DNA of 64,000 nucleotides, taken from NCBI RefSeq assembly GCF_014649495.1, contig NZ_BMTD01000010.1, positions 261,067 through 325,066 on the forward strand. The letters run 5' to 3'. The notes under the pieces were generated by a model, which saw nothing but the letters and a program-made list of their open reading frames with translations, did not search any database and was not told the DNA's origin. Below are positions 50,177 to 58,412 of this stretch, in pieces (within the stretch, counting starts at the first letter, position 1; each line of letters begins with the position of its first letter). Both the position numbers and the translations under genes were made by a program. The stretch comes from Streptomyces filipinensis. Its GTDB lineage: Bacteria > Actinomycetota > Actinomycetes > Streptomycetales > Streptomycetaceae.

Positions 50177-51958
50177 GTGCGTAGACCGCACATACGCGGC
50201 GTCGCCGTCGCCATCGCGGTGACCACCGCCGCCACGGGCCTGGCCGGTACGGCCTTCGCGGGTCCCTCCACGGGTGCGGAGCGGTCCACGGCCGCCGCCA
50301 CCACGAACGCCACCGCGGTGGTGGAGGCGGCGCGCACCGCGGCCTTCGCCCACGCCTCGGCCACCGGCGTCTCCCAGGGCGATGACCTGCACGCCCAGGA
50401 CGTCATGCTCGACCCCGAGGGCGCCCGGCACGTCCGGTTCGTCCGCACGCACGACGGCATGCCCGTGCTCGGCGGTGACCTCATCGTCCACCTCGACCAC
50501 AAGCTGGCCTTCGCCGGGGTGACCCGCGCGGCCGGACACGCCGTCAAGCCGGCCACCACGCAGGCCAAGCTGACCGCGGACCAGGCCGCCGCCAAGGCCG
50601 CCCAGGCCGCCAAGGGCGACGCGGGCACCGCCCAGCTCGTCGTCGACGCGCGCGACGGCGCCTCCGCGCTCGCCTACCAGGTGACCGTGACCGACGAGGG
50701 CGGCTCCAACACCGTCGTCGTCGACGCCGTCACCGGCAAGGTGCGCAGCAACACGCCCGACAGCGACGAGTTCCTGTCGCCGAAGCTGCTCGACAGCCTG
50801 CGCAAGCACGGCGAGACGATCGACCCGGCCACGGGCAGCGGCTCCGCCGGCGCGGCCGGCCTGCTCGGCTCCGGCGCCTCCGGTGCCACGCGCTACCCGT
50901 CGAGCGCCCAGGGCACCGGCAAGACCCTCTTCGTGGGCAGCGTCGGCCTGACCACCACGGCGACCTCGCGCGGCCACTACCAGCTCAAGGACCCGAGCCG
51001 GTACGGCACCGAGACGCGCGACGCCAAGGGCTCGTACACCGAGAAGTTCAGCTCGGGCACGAAGTTCACCAGCACGACCAACGTGTGGGGCAACGGCACG
51101 ACCGCCAACCGTGCCAGCGCCGCCGCGGACGCCCAGTACGGCATCACCAAGACGCTGGACTTCTACAAGAGCACCTTCGGGCGCAAGGGCATAGCCAACA
51201 ACAGCAAGGCCGCCCAGGGCATGGTCCACTGGGGCAAGAAGGTCGCCAACGCCTTCTGGGACCCGACCTGCAACTGCATGCTCTACGGCGACGGCGACGG
51301 CCAGATGTTCAAGAAGCCGCTCGTCGTCCTGGACGTCACCGGTCACGAGCTGACCCACGGCGTGGTGGACGCCACCGCCAAGCTGGAGCCGACCCACGTC
51401 GACCGGGACGGCAACCAGTTCGGTGAGCCCGGCGCGCTGAACGAGTCCCTCGCGGACATCTTCGGCTCCAACGTCGAGTTCTACGCCAAGAACGCCAAGG
51501 ACACGCCGGACTACCTGATCGGCGAGAAGCTGGGCCTCGCCCAGAAGTTCCTGCGCCGCCTCGACCACCCGTCGCTGGACAAGCTCGAGGGCACGATCGA
51601 CTACTGGTCGCCGTCCGTGTACGGCGCCGAGGTGCACGCCGGTTCCGGTGTCTCCTCGCACGCGTACTACCTCCTCGCGGAGGGCAGCGGCAAGAAGACG
51701 ATCAACGGCGTCAACTACGACTCGCCCACCTACGACCACTCCACGGTCAAGGGCATCGGCCGCACCAAGGCCACCGCCATCTTCTACCGGGCGCTCACCC
51801 GCTACATGGTCTCCACGACCGACTTCCACGACGCGCGCATCGCGACGCTGAAGGCGGCCAAGGACCTGTACGGCGCGAACAGCACCGAGTACAAGACGGT
51901 GGACAAGGCGTGGGCCGCGGTCAACGTCACCGCCGCCAACACGCCGGCCGCCCACTGA
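50177..51958 (+). CDS. Secreted M4 family metalloprotease (thermolysin-like)
   Basis: A 593-residue preproprotease. It has an N-terminal signal (VAVAIAVTTAATGLAGTAFA), an FTP-type propeptide (VRFVRTHDGMPVLGGDLIVH; TVVVDAVTGKV) and a mature catalytic domain from about residue 235. Zinc motifs are HELTH (in DVTGHELTHGVVD) and GALNESLADIFGS, with the catalytic His region in HAGSGVSSHAYYLLA. It should be a secreted neutral protease acting after autocleavage of the propeptide. The GTG start follows GAAGGAA. A strong hairpin follows the stop. Confidence 0.95.
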   Translation: MRRPHIRGVAVAIAVTTAATGLAGTAFAGPSTGAERSTAAATTNATAVVEAARTAAFAHASATGVSQGDDLHAQDVMLDPEGARHVRFVRTHDGMPVLGGDLIVHLDHKLAFAGVTRAAGHAVKPATTQAKLTADQAAAKAAQAAKGDAGTAQLVVDARDGASALAYQVTVTDEGGSNTVVVDAVTGKVRSNTPDSDEFLSPKLLDSLRKHGETIDPATGSGSAGAAGLLGSGASGATRYPSSAQGTGKTLFVGSVGLTTTATSRGHYQLKDPSRYGTETRDAKGSYTEKFSSGTKFTSTTNVWGNGTTANRASAAADAQYGITKTLDFYKSTFGRKGIANNSKAAQGMVHWGKKVANAFWDPTCNCMLYGDGDGQMFKKPLVVLDVTGHELTHGVVDATAKLEPTHVDRDGNQFGEPGALNESLADIFGSNVEFYAKNAKDTPDYLIGEKLGLAQKFLRRLDHPSLDKLEGTIDYWSPSVYGAEVHAGSGVSSHAYYLLAEGSGKKTINGVNYDSPTYDHSTVKGIGRTKATAIFYRALTRYMVSTTDFHDARIATLKAAKDLYGANSTEYKTVDKAWAAVNVTAANTPAAH

Positions 51959-51975
51959 CGGACGGCCGTACCACC

Positions 51976-52002
51976 GGATGCCCCGCCCCGCGCGGGGCAT
52001 CC
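51976..52002 (+). terminator. Strong hairpin terminator after the M4 protease
   Basis: GGATGCCCCGC (51976-51986) and GCGGGGCATCC (51992-52002) make a perfect 11-bp stem with a 5-nt loop, 17 bp after the stop codon. No T-run follows, as is common in Streptomyces. Confidence 0.75.
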
Positions 52003-52029
52003 GCATGTCCGGGCCCGCATGTCCGGGCC
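52002..52029. repeat. Perfect 14-bp tandem duplication in the 52.0-52.3 kb gap
   Basis: CGCATGTCCGGGCC occurs twice in tandem, starting in the last base of the terminator stem. The gap 51959-52342 has no convincing gene: a short open frame from 52019 loses protein character after ~35 residues and may be a remnant (ITYAQELVWARFGNHR). Confidence 0.6.
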
Positions 52030-52342
52030 GCTGGAGGTGTACGCGCGCGCCGAGGTTCGCATCACCTATGCTCAGGAACTGGTGTGGGCGCGGTTCGGCA
52101 ACCACCGCACGGCGGCCGCGGAACTCGGCACCCAGGACCGGCCGGCTGGAGGAGTGGATGTCCCCGGACAACCCTCGGCGAGAGCACCCACCGCCCCCTC
52201 TCGCCGCTCTTCGGGACGCAGAACCCACCGAGGTGCGCGATCGCTGCGACGGCGGCACCATGACCTCCGTGGGACACGCAGGCACGTCCCGGGCGGTCCG
52301 CAGGCGACCCGGCGGGTCCGTCACACTCCGGGACTTCGTCCG

Positions 52343-53560
52343 ATGACCGGCCGGCTCGGACGCGGCTGCCGCGTCGCCGCCGCGCTGCTCACGGCCGTCG
52401 CCTGCCAGTCCCCGGCCGCCCGGGCGGCCGCCCCGCCCCCGTCCGCCGAACGGGCGTCCGGGGTCGTCACCTGGGCGTCGAGCGCCGATCGCATGGGTGC
52501 GGGCACCGCCGGGCAGGGCTACCGGCTGATCGTGCACACCAGCGTCGGCGGCACCGGCCTGCGCGTGCGCGTCACCAACGCCTTCGGCGACCGGCCGCTG
52601 ACCCTGGACAGCGCCTACGCCGGTCTGCGCGGCCGGGGCGCGGCCCTGCGCCCCGGCAGCAACCGGCGGCTCACCTTCGGCGGCGCCCGCACGGTGACCG
52701 TCCCCGCGGGCGCCGTCGCCTGGAGCGACCCGCTGCCCGGCAGCTGGCCGGCCGGCCGCGACCTGGCCGTCAGCCTGCACACCCCGGACGCGGCCGGCCC
52801 GGCGACCGGCCACTGGATGGCGATGCAGACGTCGTACACCGGCCCGGGCGACCACACCGGCGAGGAGGGCGCCACCAACTGGGGCGCGACCACCGGCTCC
52901 TGGTGGTACCTGGACGCCGTGTCCGTACGGCCGTCCCGCGCGGACACCGGAGCCGTCGCCGCGCTCGGCGACTCCATCACCGACGGCTGGGCCTCCACCG
53001 GCGACCGCAACCACCGCTGGCCCGACTACCTCGCCCGGCGCCTGAACACCGCCCACGCATCCGTCCAGGGTGTGGCGGACGAGGGCGTCTCGGGCAACCA
53101 GGTGCTCGCGGACGGCGCCGGGCCGAGCGCCCTGAACCGGCTGGACCGGGACGTGCTGTCCCTGCCCGGGGTCCGTACCGTCTTCCTCTTCGAGGGGGTG
53201 AACGACGTCAAGGCGCACACCGGCGTCACCGCGCAGGACCTGATCGCCGGGTACCGGCGGATCGCCCACCGGGTGCACGCGGCGGGCAAGTGCGTGGTCG
53301 CCGCCACGATCGGCCCGTTCGAGGGCTGGCCCGAGTGGGACCCCGCCGCCGACGCCGTGCGCCGGGAGGTGAACCGGTACATCCGCACCGGCGGGGACTT
53401 CGACGCGGTCACCGACTTCGACCGCGTCCTGCGCAGCCCCCGCGACCCCGCTCGGCTGCTGCCGTCCCTCGACGGCGGCGACCACCTCCACCCCGACGAC
53501 AAGGGCATGCAGGCACTGGCCGACGCCGTCGACCTGCGCAGCCTCCGCTGTGCCCGCTGA
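52343..53560 (+). CDS. Secreted SGNH/GDSL hydrolase
   Basis: A 405-residue secreted esterase/lipase. The signal region is GRGCRVAAALLTAVACQSPA and contains a Cys, so a lipoprotein is possible. After an N-terminal beta-rich domain (to about residue 195) comes the SGNH core: block I AVAALGDSITDGWAST (Ser), block III FLFEGVNDVKAHTG (Asn) and block V DGGDHLHPDDKGMQALA (Asp, His). Likely substrates are ester-linked acyl or acetyl groups on polysaccharides or lipids. It is convergent with the LAL regulator, with a bidirectional hairpin between them. Confidence 0.92.
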   Translation: MTGRLGRGCRVAAALLTAVACQSPAARAAAPPPSAERASGVVTWASSADRMGAGTAGQGYRLIVHTSVGGTGLRVRVTNAFGDRPLTLDSAYAGLRGRGAALRPGSNRRLTFGGARTVTVPAGAVAWSDPLPGSWPAGRDLAVSLHTPDAAGPATGHWMAMQTSYTGPGDHTGEEGATNWGATTGSWWYLDAVSVRPSRADTGAVAALGDSITDGWASTGDRNHRWPDYLARRLNTAHASVQGVADEGVSGNQVLADGAGPSALNRLDRDVLSLPGVRTVFLFEGVNDVKAHTGVTAQDLIAGYRRIAHRVHAAGKCVVAATIGPFEGWPEWDPAADAVRREVNRYIRTGGDFDAVTDFDRVLRSPRDPARLLPSLDGGDHLHPDDKGMQALADAVDLRSLRCAR

Positions 53561-53567
53561 CCGGGGG

Positions 53568-53586
53568 CCGGGTCACCCCGACCCGG
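53568..53586. terminator. Bidirectional hairpin between SGNH hydrolase and LAL regulator genes
   Basis: CCGGGTC (53568-53574) and GACCCGG (53580-53586) form a perfect 7-bp stem with a 5-nt loop in the 12-bp convergent gap. It overlaps the stop codon of the minus-strand gene. Confidence 0.6.
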
Positions 53587-56530
53587 TCGGCTCCGGGGTG
53601 ATCAGCCCGCGCCGGTAGGCGAGCGCCACCGCCTCCGTACGGCTCGCGGCGCCCAGCTTGGCCAGGATGTTCGACACGTGCACGCTCGCCGTCTTGCCGC
53701 TGATGAACAGCTCCTCGCCGATCTGCCGGTTGCTGCGGCCCCGCGCGAGGAGCCGCAGCACGTCCTGCTCCCGGGCGGTCAGCGACGCCGCCGCGGCGCC
53801 GGCCGCTGCGGGGGCGAGGCGGCCCCGGCGGGTGAGCGCGTCGATCCGCTCCAGCAGCGGTGCCGCGCCCAGCGCGGCCGCCGTGGCCCTCGCCGCACGC
53901 GCCTGCTCCGCTGCCTCCGCGCGTCGCTCCACGGCCAGCAGCGCCTCCGCGTACCGCAGCCGGCAGCGTGCCTGCTCGTACACATCGCCGTACGAGAACG
54001 CGGCGACCGCCTTCTCCCAGGCGGCCGGATCCGGACCGGACCCGGCCGTCGCCCACTCCGCCTCGGCGCGGGCCAGCCAGGCCTGGCCCTCCGGTCCCTG
54101 CGGACGGCCCTGCTCGTCCCCCGCGGTCGAGGCCCGGGCCTGTTCGACCAGCTCGGCGGCGGTGTCCACCCAGCGGCGCAGGGCCGGTTCGTCCCCGGCA
54201 CGCCGCAGCTCCACGGTCCGGTCGGCCACCGCGGTGAGACAGAGCGCGGCGAGCCGGACGGTGACGTCGGGCCGCCGCCCGGAGTCGTCGGCCAGCGCGG
54301 TGAGTGCGTCGCGCATCCGCTCCACGGCCGCCTCCGGCTCGCCGTGCTGCGCGGCGGCGTCGGTGCGGACGATGCCGGCGACCAGGGTGCCCATCCAGTT
54401 GAACGGGCCCTGCAGCAGGGCCTCGGCCCGCTCGGCGGCCCCGGAGTCGCCCCGCGCCACCGCCACGTACAACGCGGGCCCCGCCGCGAAGCCGCCCGTC
54501 GCGGGCAGGACGGCCGCGGCCTCGGACGCCGCGCGCAGGCACTCGTCCCACCGGCCGAGCGTGTACAGCGCCAGCAGCTGCAGATACCGCATCTCCAGCG
54601 GATACGGCGAGGACAGCAGCCCGGTTCGGCGCGCCCGCTCCAGCGCCTCGGCGAGCAGGGGCAGACAGACGTCGAGTTCGCCCGCTTCCAGACGGCTGAT
54701 GGCCTCGTTGAACAGCGCACGCATCTCCACCGGCCCGTGCCCGGCCGACCGCGCCAGCTCCCGGGCGCGCCGCAGCTTCTCCTGGCCCTCGGCGGAGCGC
54801 CGGCCGCCGCCTTCCAGATTGGCCAGGGAGATCAGCAGATCGGCTTGGGCGTCGGGCAGGCCCAGCTCCTGCGCGACGCGCAGGGCGCGGTGGGCGACGC
54901 CCAGGACGCTGTCGTCGGCGCCGAGGTGACGGGCCGCCATGACGTGGGTGGCCACCGCCCACACCCAGGTGCGCGACGGGGGTTCGGCGGGGATCAGCGC
55001 CAGCGCCTCGCTGCTGTACTGGAAGGCGGCCCGCAGCCGGTCCACGCTGAGCAGGTTGCCGGCGAGGGTGTAGCGGATCCGGGCGGCGAGCGCGGAGTCG
55101 GCGTCCTGGCCGACGTCGGCGAGCGCGGCCCGGCTGAGGGAGACCGCCCGATGGGAGTCCCCGGCCCGCGCGGCCGCGGCGGAGGCCCGCAGCGTCAGTG
55201 TGACGGGGGCGATCCCGTCGGCGCTCGGCCGTGCCTCGGGCGGCACGGTCGGCCACAGGTCCAGCGCGGTCTCCAGGTGCCGCAGCTCCTCGGCCGGGGC
55301 ACCCAGCCGCCGGGCGTGGTCGGCCGCCTCGAGACAGGCGGTCAGCGCCCCGGGCAGGTCGTGGCTCTCCCGGCAGTGGTGGGCGCGCTCGGCGGCCGTC
55401 TCCGGGACGTGGCCGCGGGCGGCCAGCAGCCGGGCGTACGCGCCGTGCAGCCGGGACCGCTCACCGGGCAGCAGGTCGGCGTAGACCGCCTCGCGGGTGA
55501 GGGCGTGGCGGAAGGCGTAGGTGTCGCGGTCCCCGGGGACGAGCAACTGCCGTCCGACGGCCTCGCGCAGCGCCGCCTCCAGCTGGTCCTCGGGGAGCCC
55601 GGCCGCCTCGCGCAGCAGCTCGTGCTCCACGCGGCGACCGGCCACGGCGGCGGTCCGCAGCACCTGCTGGGCGGTCTCGGCGAGCTGCTCGACCCGGATG
55701 AGCAGCAGGTCCGCGAGCCCGCTGGGCATCCCGTCGGCGTCCGCGCCGGCCGCCGCGAACAGCTCCTGCGCGTAGAAGGCGTTGCCCTCCGCGCGAGCCA
55801 CGATGCCCCGTACGACGGCCTCGGGCAGCGGGCGGTCCTCCAGGGCCCGCACCAGCCGCGCGACCTCCCCGTCCGGCAGCGGCCGCAGCTCCAGCCGCTC
55901 CACGGCCGGCAGCCGCACCAGCTCGGCGAGCAGGGGACGCAAGGGGTGGCGGCGGTGCAGATCGTCCGCGCGGTACGAGGCGAGGATCGCCAGGCGCCGG
56001 TCGGGGCCGCCGCCCGTGCGCTGCAGCACGCCGCGGCTGAGCAGGAAGCGCAGCAGGTCCCGCGAGGACTGGTCGGCCCAGTGCAGGTCCTCCAGGACCA
56101 GCAGCAGCGGTGCCACGGCGGCCAGTTCGGCCAGCAGCCCGGCGACGTCCTCGAACAGCCGCAGTCGTCCGTCCGGCCCGCCCGCCGGGTCCGAGCCCGC
56201 ACCCAGCAGCCGGTCCGCCGCCGGATGCGCGGCCAGTACCGCCGTGAAGCGCCCGTCAGCGGCGAGCGCGCCGAGGATCTCGGTGAACGGCAGGTACGGC
56301 AGGCCGACGTCGCCGAGGTCCACACAGTGCCCGGTGACCACGGTCGTCCCCGCCCGCGTCGCCCGCCCGGCGACCTCGTCCAGCAGCCGCGTCTTGCCCA
56401 CGCCCGCGTCCCCGGCGACCAGCACCGCCCGGGCCACACCACCCCGGGCACGCTCCAGCACGCCCATGAGCCGGGCCGTTTCCTCGTCCCGCCCGATCAA
56501 CGGCGGCGCACTGAAGGCGATCTGTGACAC
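53573..56530 (-). CDS. LuxR-family LAL-type regulator (AAA ATPase plus C-terminal HTH)
   Basis: A 985-residue large ATP-binding LuxR-type regulator. Walker A is GDAGVGKT (40-47) and Walker B LLLVLEDLHWAD, in a STAND-type ATPase domain after the LIGRDEE motif. A ~500-residue TPR-like helical region follows. The C-terminal LuxR HTH reads LTAREQDVLRLLARGRSNRQ then IGEELFISGKTASVHVSNIL. LALs often activate specialised-metabolite or sugar-utilisation genes in response to bound ligands. The start is GTG 56530. It lies 45 bp after the UBP zinc-finger gene on the same strand, so read-through from that operon is possible. Confidence 0.93.
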   Translation of the reverse strand: MSQIAFSAPPLIGRDEETARLMGVLERARGGVARAVLVAGDAGVGKTRLLDEVAGRATRAGTTVVTGHCVDLGDVGLPYLPFTEILGALAADGRFTAVLAAHPAADRLLGAGSDPAGGPDGRLRLFEDVAGLLAELAAVAPLLLVLEDLHWADQSSRDLLRFLLSRGVLQRTGGGPDRRLAILASYRADDLHRRHPLRPLLAELVRLPAVERLELRPLPDGEVARLVRALEDRPLPEAVVRGIVARAEGNAFYAQELFAAAGADADGMPSGLADLLLIRVEQLAETAQQVLRTAAVAGRRVEHELLREAAGLPEDQLEAALREAVGRQLLVPGDRDTYAFRHALTREAVYADLLPGERSRLHGAYARLLAARGHVPETAAERAHHCRESHDLPGALTACLEAADHARRLGAPAEELRHLETALDLWPTVPPEARPSADGIAPVTLTLRASAAAARAGDSHRAVSLSRAALADVGQDADSALAARIRYTLAGNLLSVDRLRAAFQYSSEALALIPAEPPSRTWVWAVATHVMAARHLGADDSVLGVAHRALRVAQELGLPDAQADLLISLANLEGGGRRSAEGQEKLRRARELARSAGHGPVEMRALFNEAISRLEAGELDVCLPLLAEALERARRTGLLSSPYPLEMRYLQLLALYTLGRWDECLRAASEAAAVLPATGGFAAGPALYVAVARGDSGAAERAEALLQGPFNWMGTLVAGIVRTDAAAQHGEPEAAVERMRDALTALADDSGRRPDVTVRLAALCLTAVADRTVELRRAGDEPALRRWVDTAAELVEQARASTAGDEQGRPQGPEGQAWLARAEAEWATAGSGPDPAAWEKAVAAFSYGDVYEQARCRLRYAEALLAVERRAEAAEQARAARATAAALGAAPLLERIDALTRRGRLAPAAAGAAAASLTAREQDVLRLLARGRSNRQIGEELFISGKTASVHVSNILAKLGAASRTEAVALAYRRGLITPEPTGSG

Positions 56531-56575
56531 GCCCCCATCCTGACACGGAGAACCCCAGATCCCGTCCCGTGGTCA

Positions 56576-56929
56576 CTACCCCCGCAACGTCTCCGCCCAG
56601 TTCACCGGCACCCGTCCCGCGGGGCCCGGCACCGGCTGCTCGGCAGGATGGCTGGCCGGCGGGGCGAGTTCGGGTCCCTTGGCGTACAACTCGTCCGTGG
56701 TGAAGTTCCAGAACCACTCCTCACCCGGCTCGAAGCTCCGGATCACCGGATGCCCCGTCGCGTGATAGTGCGCGGTGGCGTGCTTCGCGGGGGAGTCGTC
56801 GCAGCAGCCGATGTGCCCGCACTGCGCGCACCTGCGCAGATGGAACCACCAGCCGCCGGCCTCCTCGCACTCCACGCATCCCGTGCCGCTGGGCGGGACG
56901 CCCGGGTCCACTCCGTCGTCAGCGCTCAT
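56576..56929 (-). CDS. UBP-type zinc-finger protein
   Basis: A 117-residue protein consisting mostly of a UBP (ubiquitin-hydrolase-type) zinc finger: GCVECEEAGGWWFHLRRCAQ, CGHIGCCDDSPAKHATAHYH, HPVIRSFEPGEEWFWNFTTDE. Cys and His ligands are complete. In eukaryotes this fold binds the free C-terminus of ubiquitin; bacterial copies occur without ubiquitin and have no proven ligand. The ATG overlaps the histidine kinase stop by 4 bp and follows GGAGG, so it is translationally coupled to that kinase and part of the same signalling unit. Confidence 0.92.
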   Translation of the reverse strand: MSADDGVDPGVPPSGTGCVECEEAGGWWFHLRRCAQCGHIGCCDDSPAKHATAHYHATGHPVIRSFEPGEEWFWNFTTDELYAKGPELAPPASHPAEQPVPGPAGRVPVNWAETLRG

Positions 56930-58386
56930 GCCGTTTCCTCCACTTCCTCCGCCGTCGTCTCGGCGGTCAGGGGGAGCAGCACCTGGAAGCGGGTGTCGCC
57001 GGGCACCGACTCCACGCGCAGGGTCCCGTGGTGCTTGTTGACGACGATCCGCCAGGAGATGTCCAGGCCGAGCCCGGTTCCCTCGCCGACCGGTTTCGTG
57101 GTGAAGAACGGGTCGAAGATCCGGTCCTTGATCTCGGGCGGGATGCCGGGCCCGGTGTCCCGGAACTCCACCAGCAGCCGCTCGTGGTCGAGCCCGGTCC
57201 GCACGGTCAGCGTGCCCTCGCCGCCTGCGCCGTTGATGGCGGAGACGGCGTTGTCGATGAGATTGGTCCACACCTGGTTCAGCTCCGCCGGGAAGGCGGG
57301 CACCGGCGGGACCGTGCGGTCGTACTCCTTGACGACCTTGATGCCGGGTCCCCTCTTGCCGGACAGCATCAGCAGGGTGCTGTCGAGGAGTTCGTGTACG
57401 TCCACCACCCGGTACGGCGCCCGGTCCAGCTGTGAGTACTGCTTCGCCGCGTCGACGAGGTGCGAGATCCGGGTGGTGGAGTCCTCGATCTCGCTCATCA
57501 GCAGCTCGGTCTCGACGGTGTAGTTGAGCCAGCCCACCGCGCCCGGCAGGATCTCCGCCTCCACCGCCGCCGCGACCTGCTCCAGCCAGTCGACGTCGAG
57601 CCCGGCCTGCACGAAGGTGGGGGCCACCTGCCAGCCGTGGTCGATGCCGTGGTCCTCCAGCCAGTCGGTGAGCGTGTCCTCCCGGTCGCTGGCCTCCAGC
57701 GGGCTGAGCACCGGCGCCTTCGCCACCCGCTCCGCGGTGCGCTCCTGGATCTCGATCAGGCTCGCCAACGTCTCACGGGAGAAGGGTGCTTCGGCGATCA
57801 CGGCGAGCTTGTGGCGCATCTTCGCGACCCGCTCGCGCAGGGTGGCGGTGGCCCGGACCGCTGCCGCCGCCGGGTTGTTCAGCTCGTGCGTGAGCCCCGC
57901 CGACAACGAGCCGAGCGCCAGCAGCCGTTCCCGCTGGCCGATCGCCGCCTGGGTGTTCTTCGACCCGAAGAACAGGCCCTCCAGCAGATGCACGGCCATC
58001 GGGAACCACTCGGTCATGACGTCCGCGAAGATGTCCGCCGGCAGCACGAAGAACCGCGTCGGCTCCGTCACCCGCATCGAGTTGTTGTAGACCTGCCGCA
58101 CCCTGTCGCCGATGTAGGCCTGCATCGCGCCCGCGTACACGCCGCGCTGCGAGGTGCGGGTGACCTCCACGTCGTCGCCGGCGACCCGGCGGGAGAGCAC
58201 CACCGTGCCCTCGATCATCACGAAGAAGCAGGTGGCCGGGTCGCCCTCGGTGTACACCGGGCCCGGTTCGAACAGCTCCACCCGCCCCTCGCTGCACAGC
58301 CGCCCCAGCTGCTGCGGTCCCAGCTTCTCGAAGAGGAAGAGCGACCTGATCTCCTGGGGACTGCACGGCATGATCCGGCCGCTCAT
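56926..58386 (-). CDS. Histidine kinase with N-terminal cNMP-binding domain
   Basis: A 486-residue soluble sensor kinase. Residues ~12-135 form a CRP-like cyclic-nucleotide-binding domain (SLFLFEKLGPQQLGRLCSEG; FEPGPVYTEGDPATCFFVMI). The H-box is LSAGLTHELNNPAAAAV with H167. After a ~200-residue helical segment come the ATPase boxes: LNQVWTNLIDNAVSAI (N), FRDTGPGIPPEIKD (G1) and GEGTGLGLDISWRIV (G2). There is no membrane segment. The likely partner is the response-regulator-flavoprotein encoded immediately upstream, whose stop is 13 bp before this ATG. The UBP zinc-finger gene overlaps its end. Confidence 0.93.
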   Translation of the reverse strand: MSGRIMPCSPQEIRSLFLFEKLGPQQLGRLCSEGRVELFEPGPVYTEGDPATCFFVMIEGTVVLSRRVAGDDVEVTRTSQRGVYAGAMQAYIGDRVRQVYNNSMRVTEPTRFFVLPADIFADVMTEWFPMAVHLLEGLFFGSKNTQAAIGQRERLLALGSLSAGLTHELNNPAAAAVRATATLRERVAKMRHKLAVIAEAPFSRETLASLIEIQERTAERVAKAPVLSPLEASDREDTLTDWLEDHGIDHGWQVAPTFVQAGLDVDWLEQVAAAVEAEILPGAVGWLNYTVETELLMSEIEDSTTRISHLVDAAKQYSQLDRAPYRVVDVHELLDSTLLMLSGKRGPGIKVVKEYDRTVPPVPAFPAELNQVWTNLIDNAVSAINGAGGEGTLTVRTGLDHERLLVEFRDTGPGIPPEIKDRIFDPFFTTKPVGEGTGLGLDISWRIVVNKHHGTLRVESVPGDTRFQVLLPLTAETTAEEVEETA

Positions 58387-58412
58387 GACTGCTCCCCCCT
58401 CATGACTGCTCC
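58383..58412. repeat. Tandem duplication of the kinase translation-start region
   Basis: TCATGACTGCTCC occurs at 58383-58395 and 58400-58412 (17-bp period). On the minus strand each copy reads GGAGCAGTCATGA. The first contains the response regulator's last codons and stop in an ATGA overlap; the second contains the kinase start. The duplication seems to have split an original overlapping stop/start junction. Confidence 0.75.

Noticed and set aside
52019..52342. Small gene between the M4 protease and SGNH hydrolase
   Set aside because: Only about 35 residues look protein-like. The rest is Arg/Pro-rich, with no ribosome binding site and no clear stop before the hydrolase frame.
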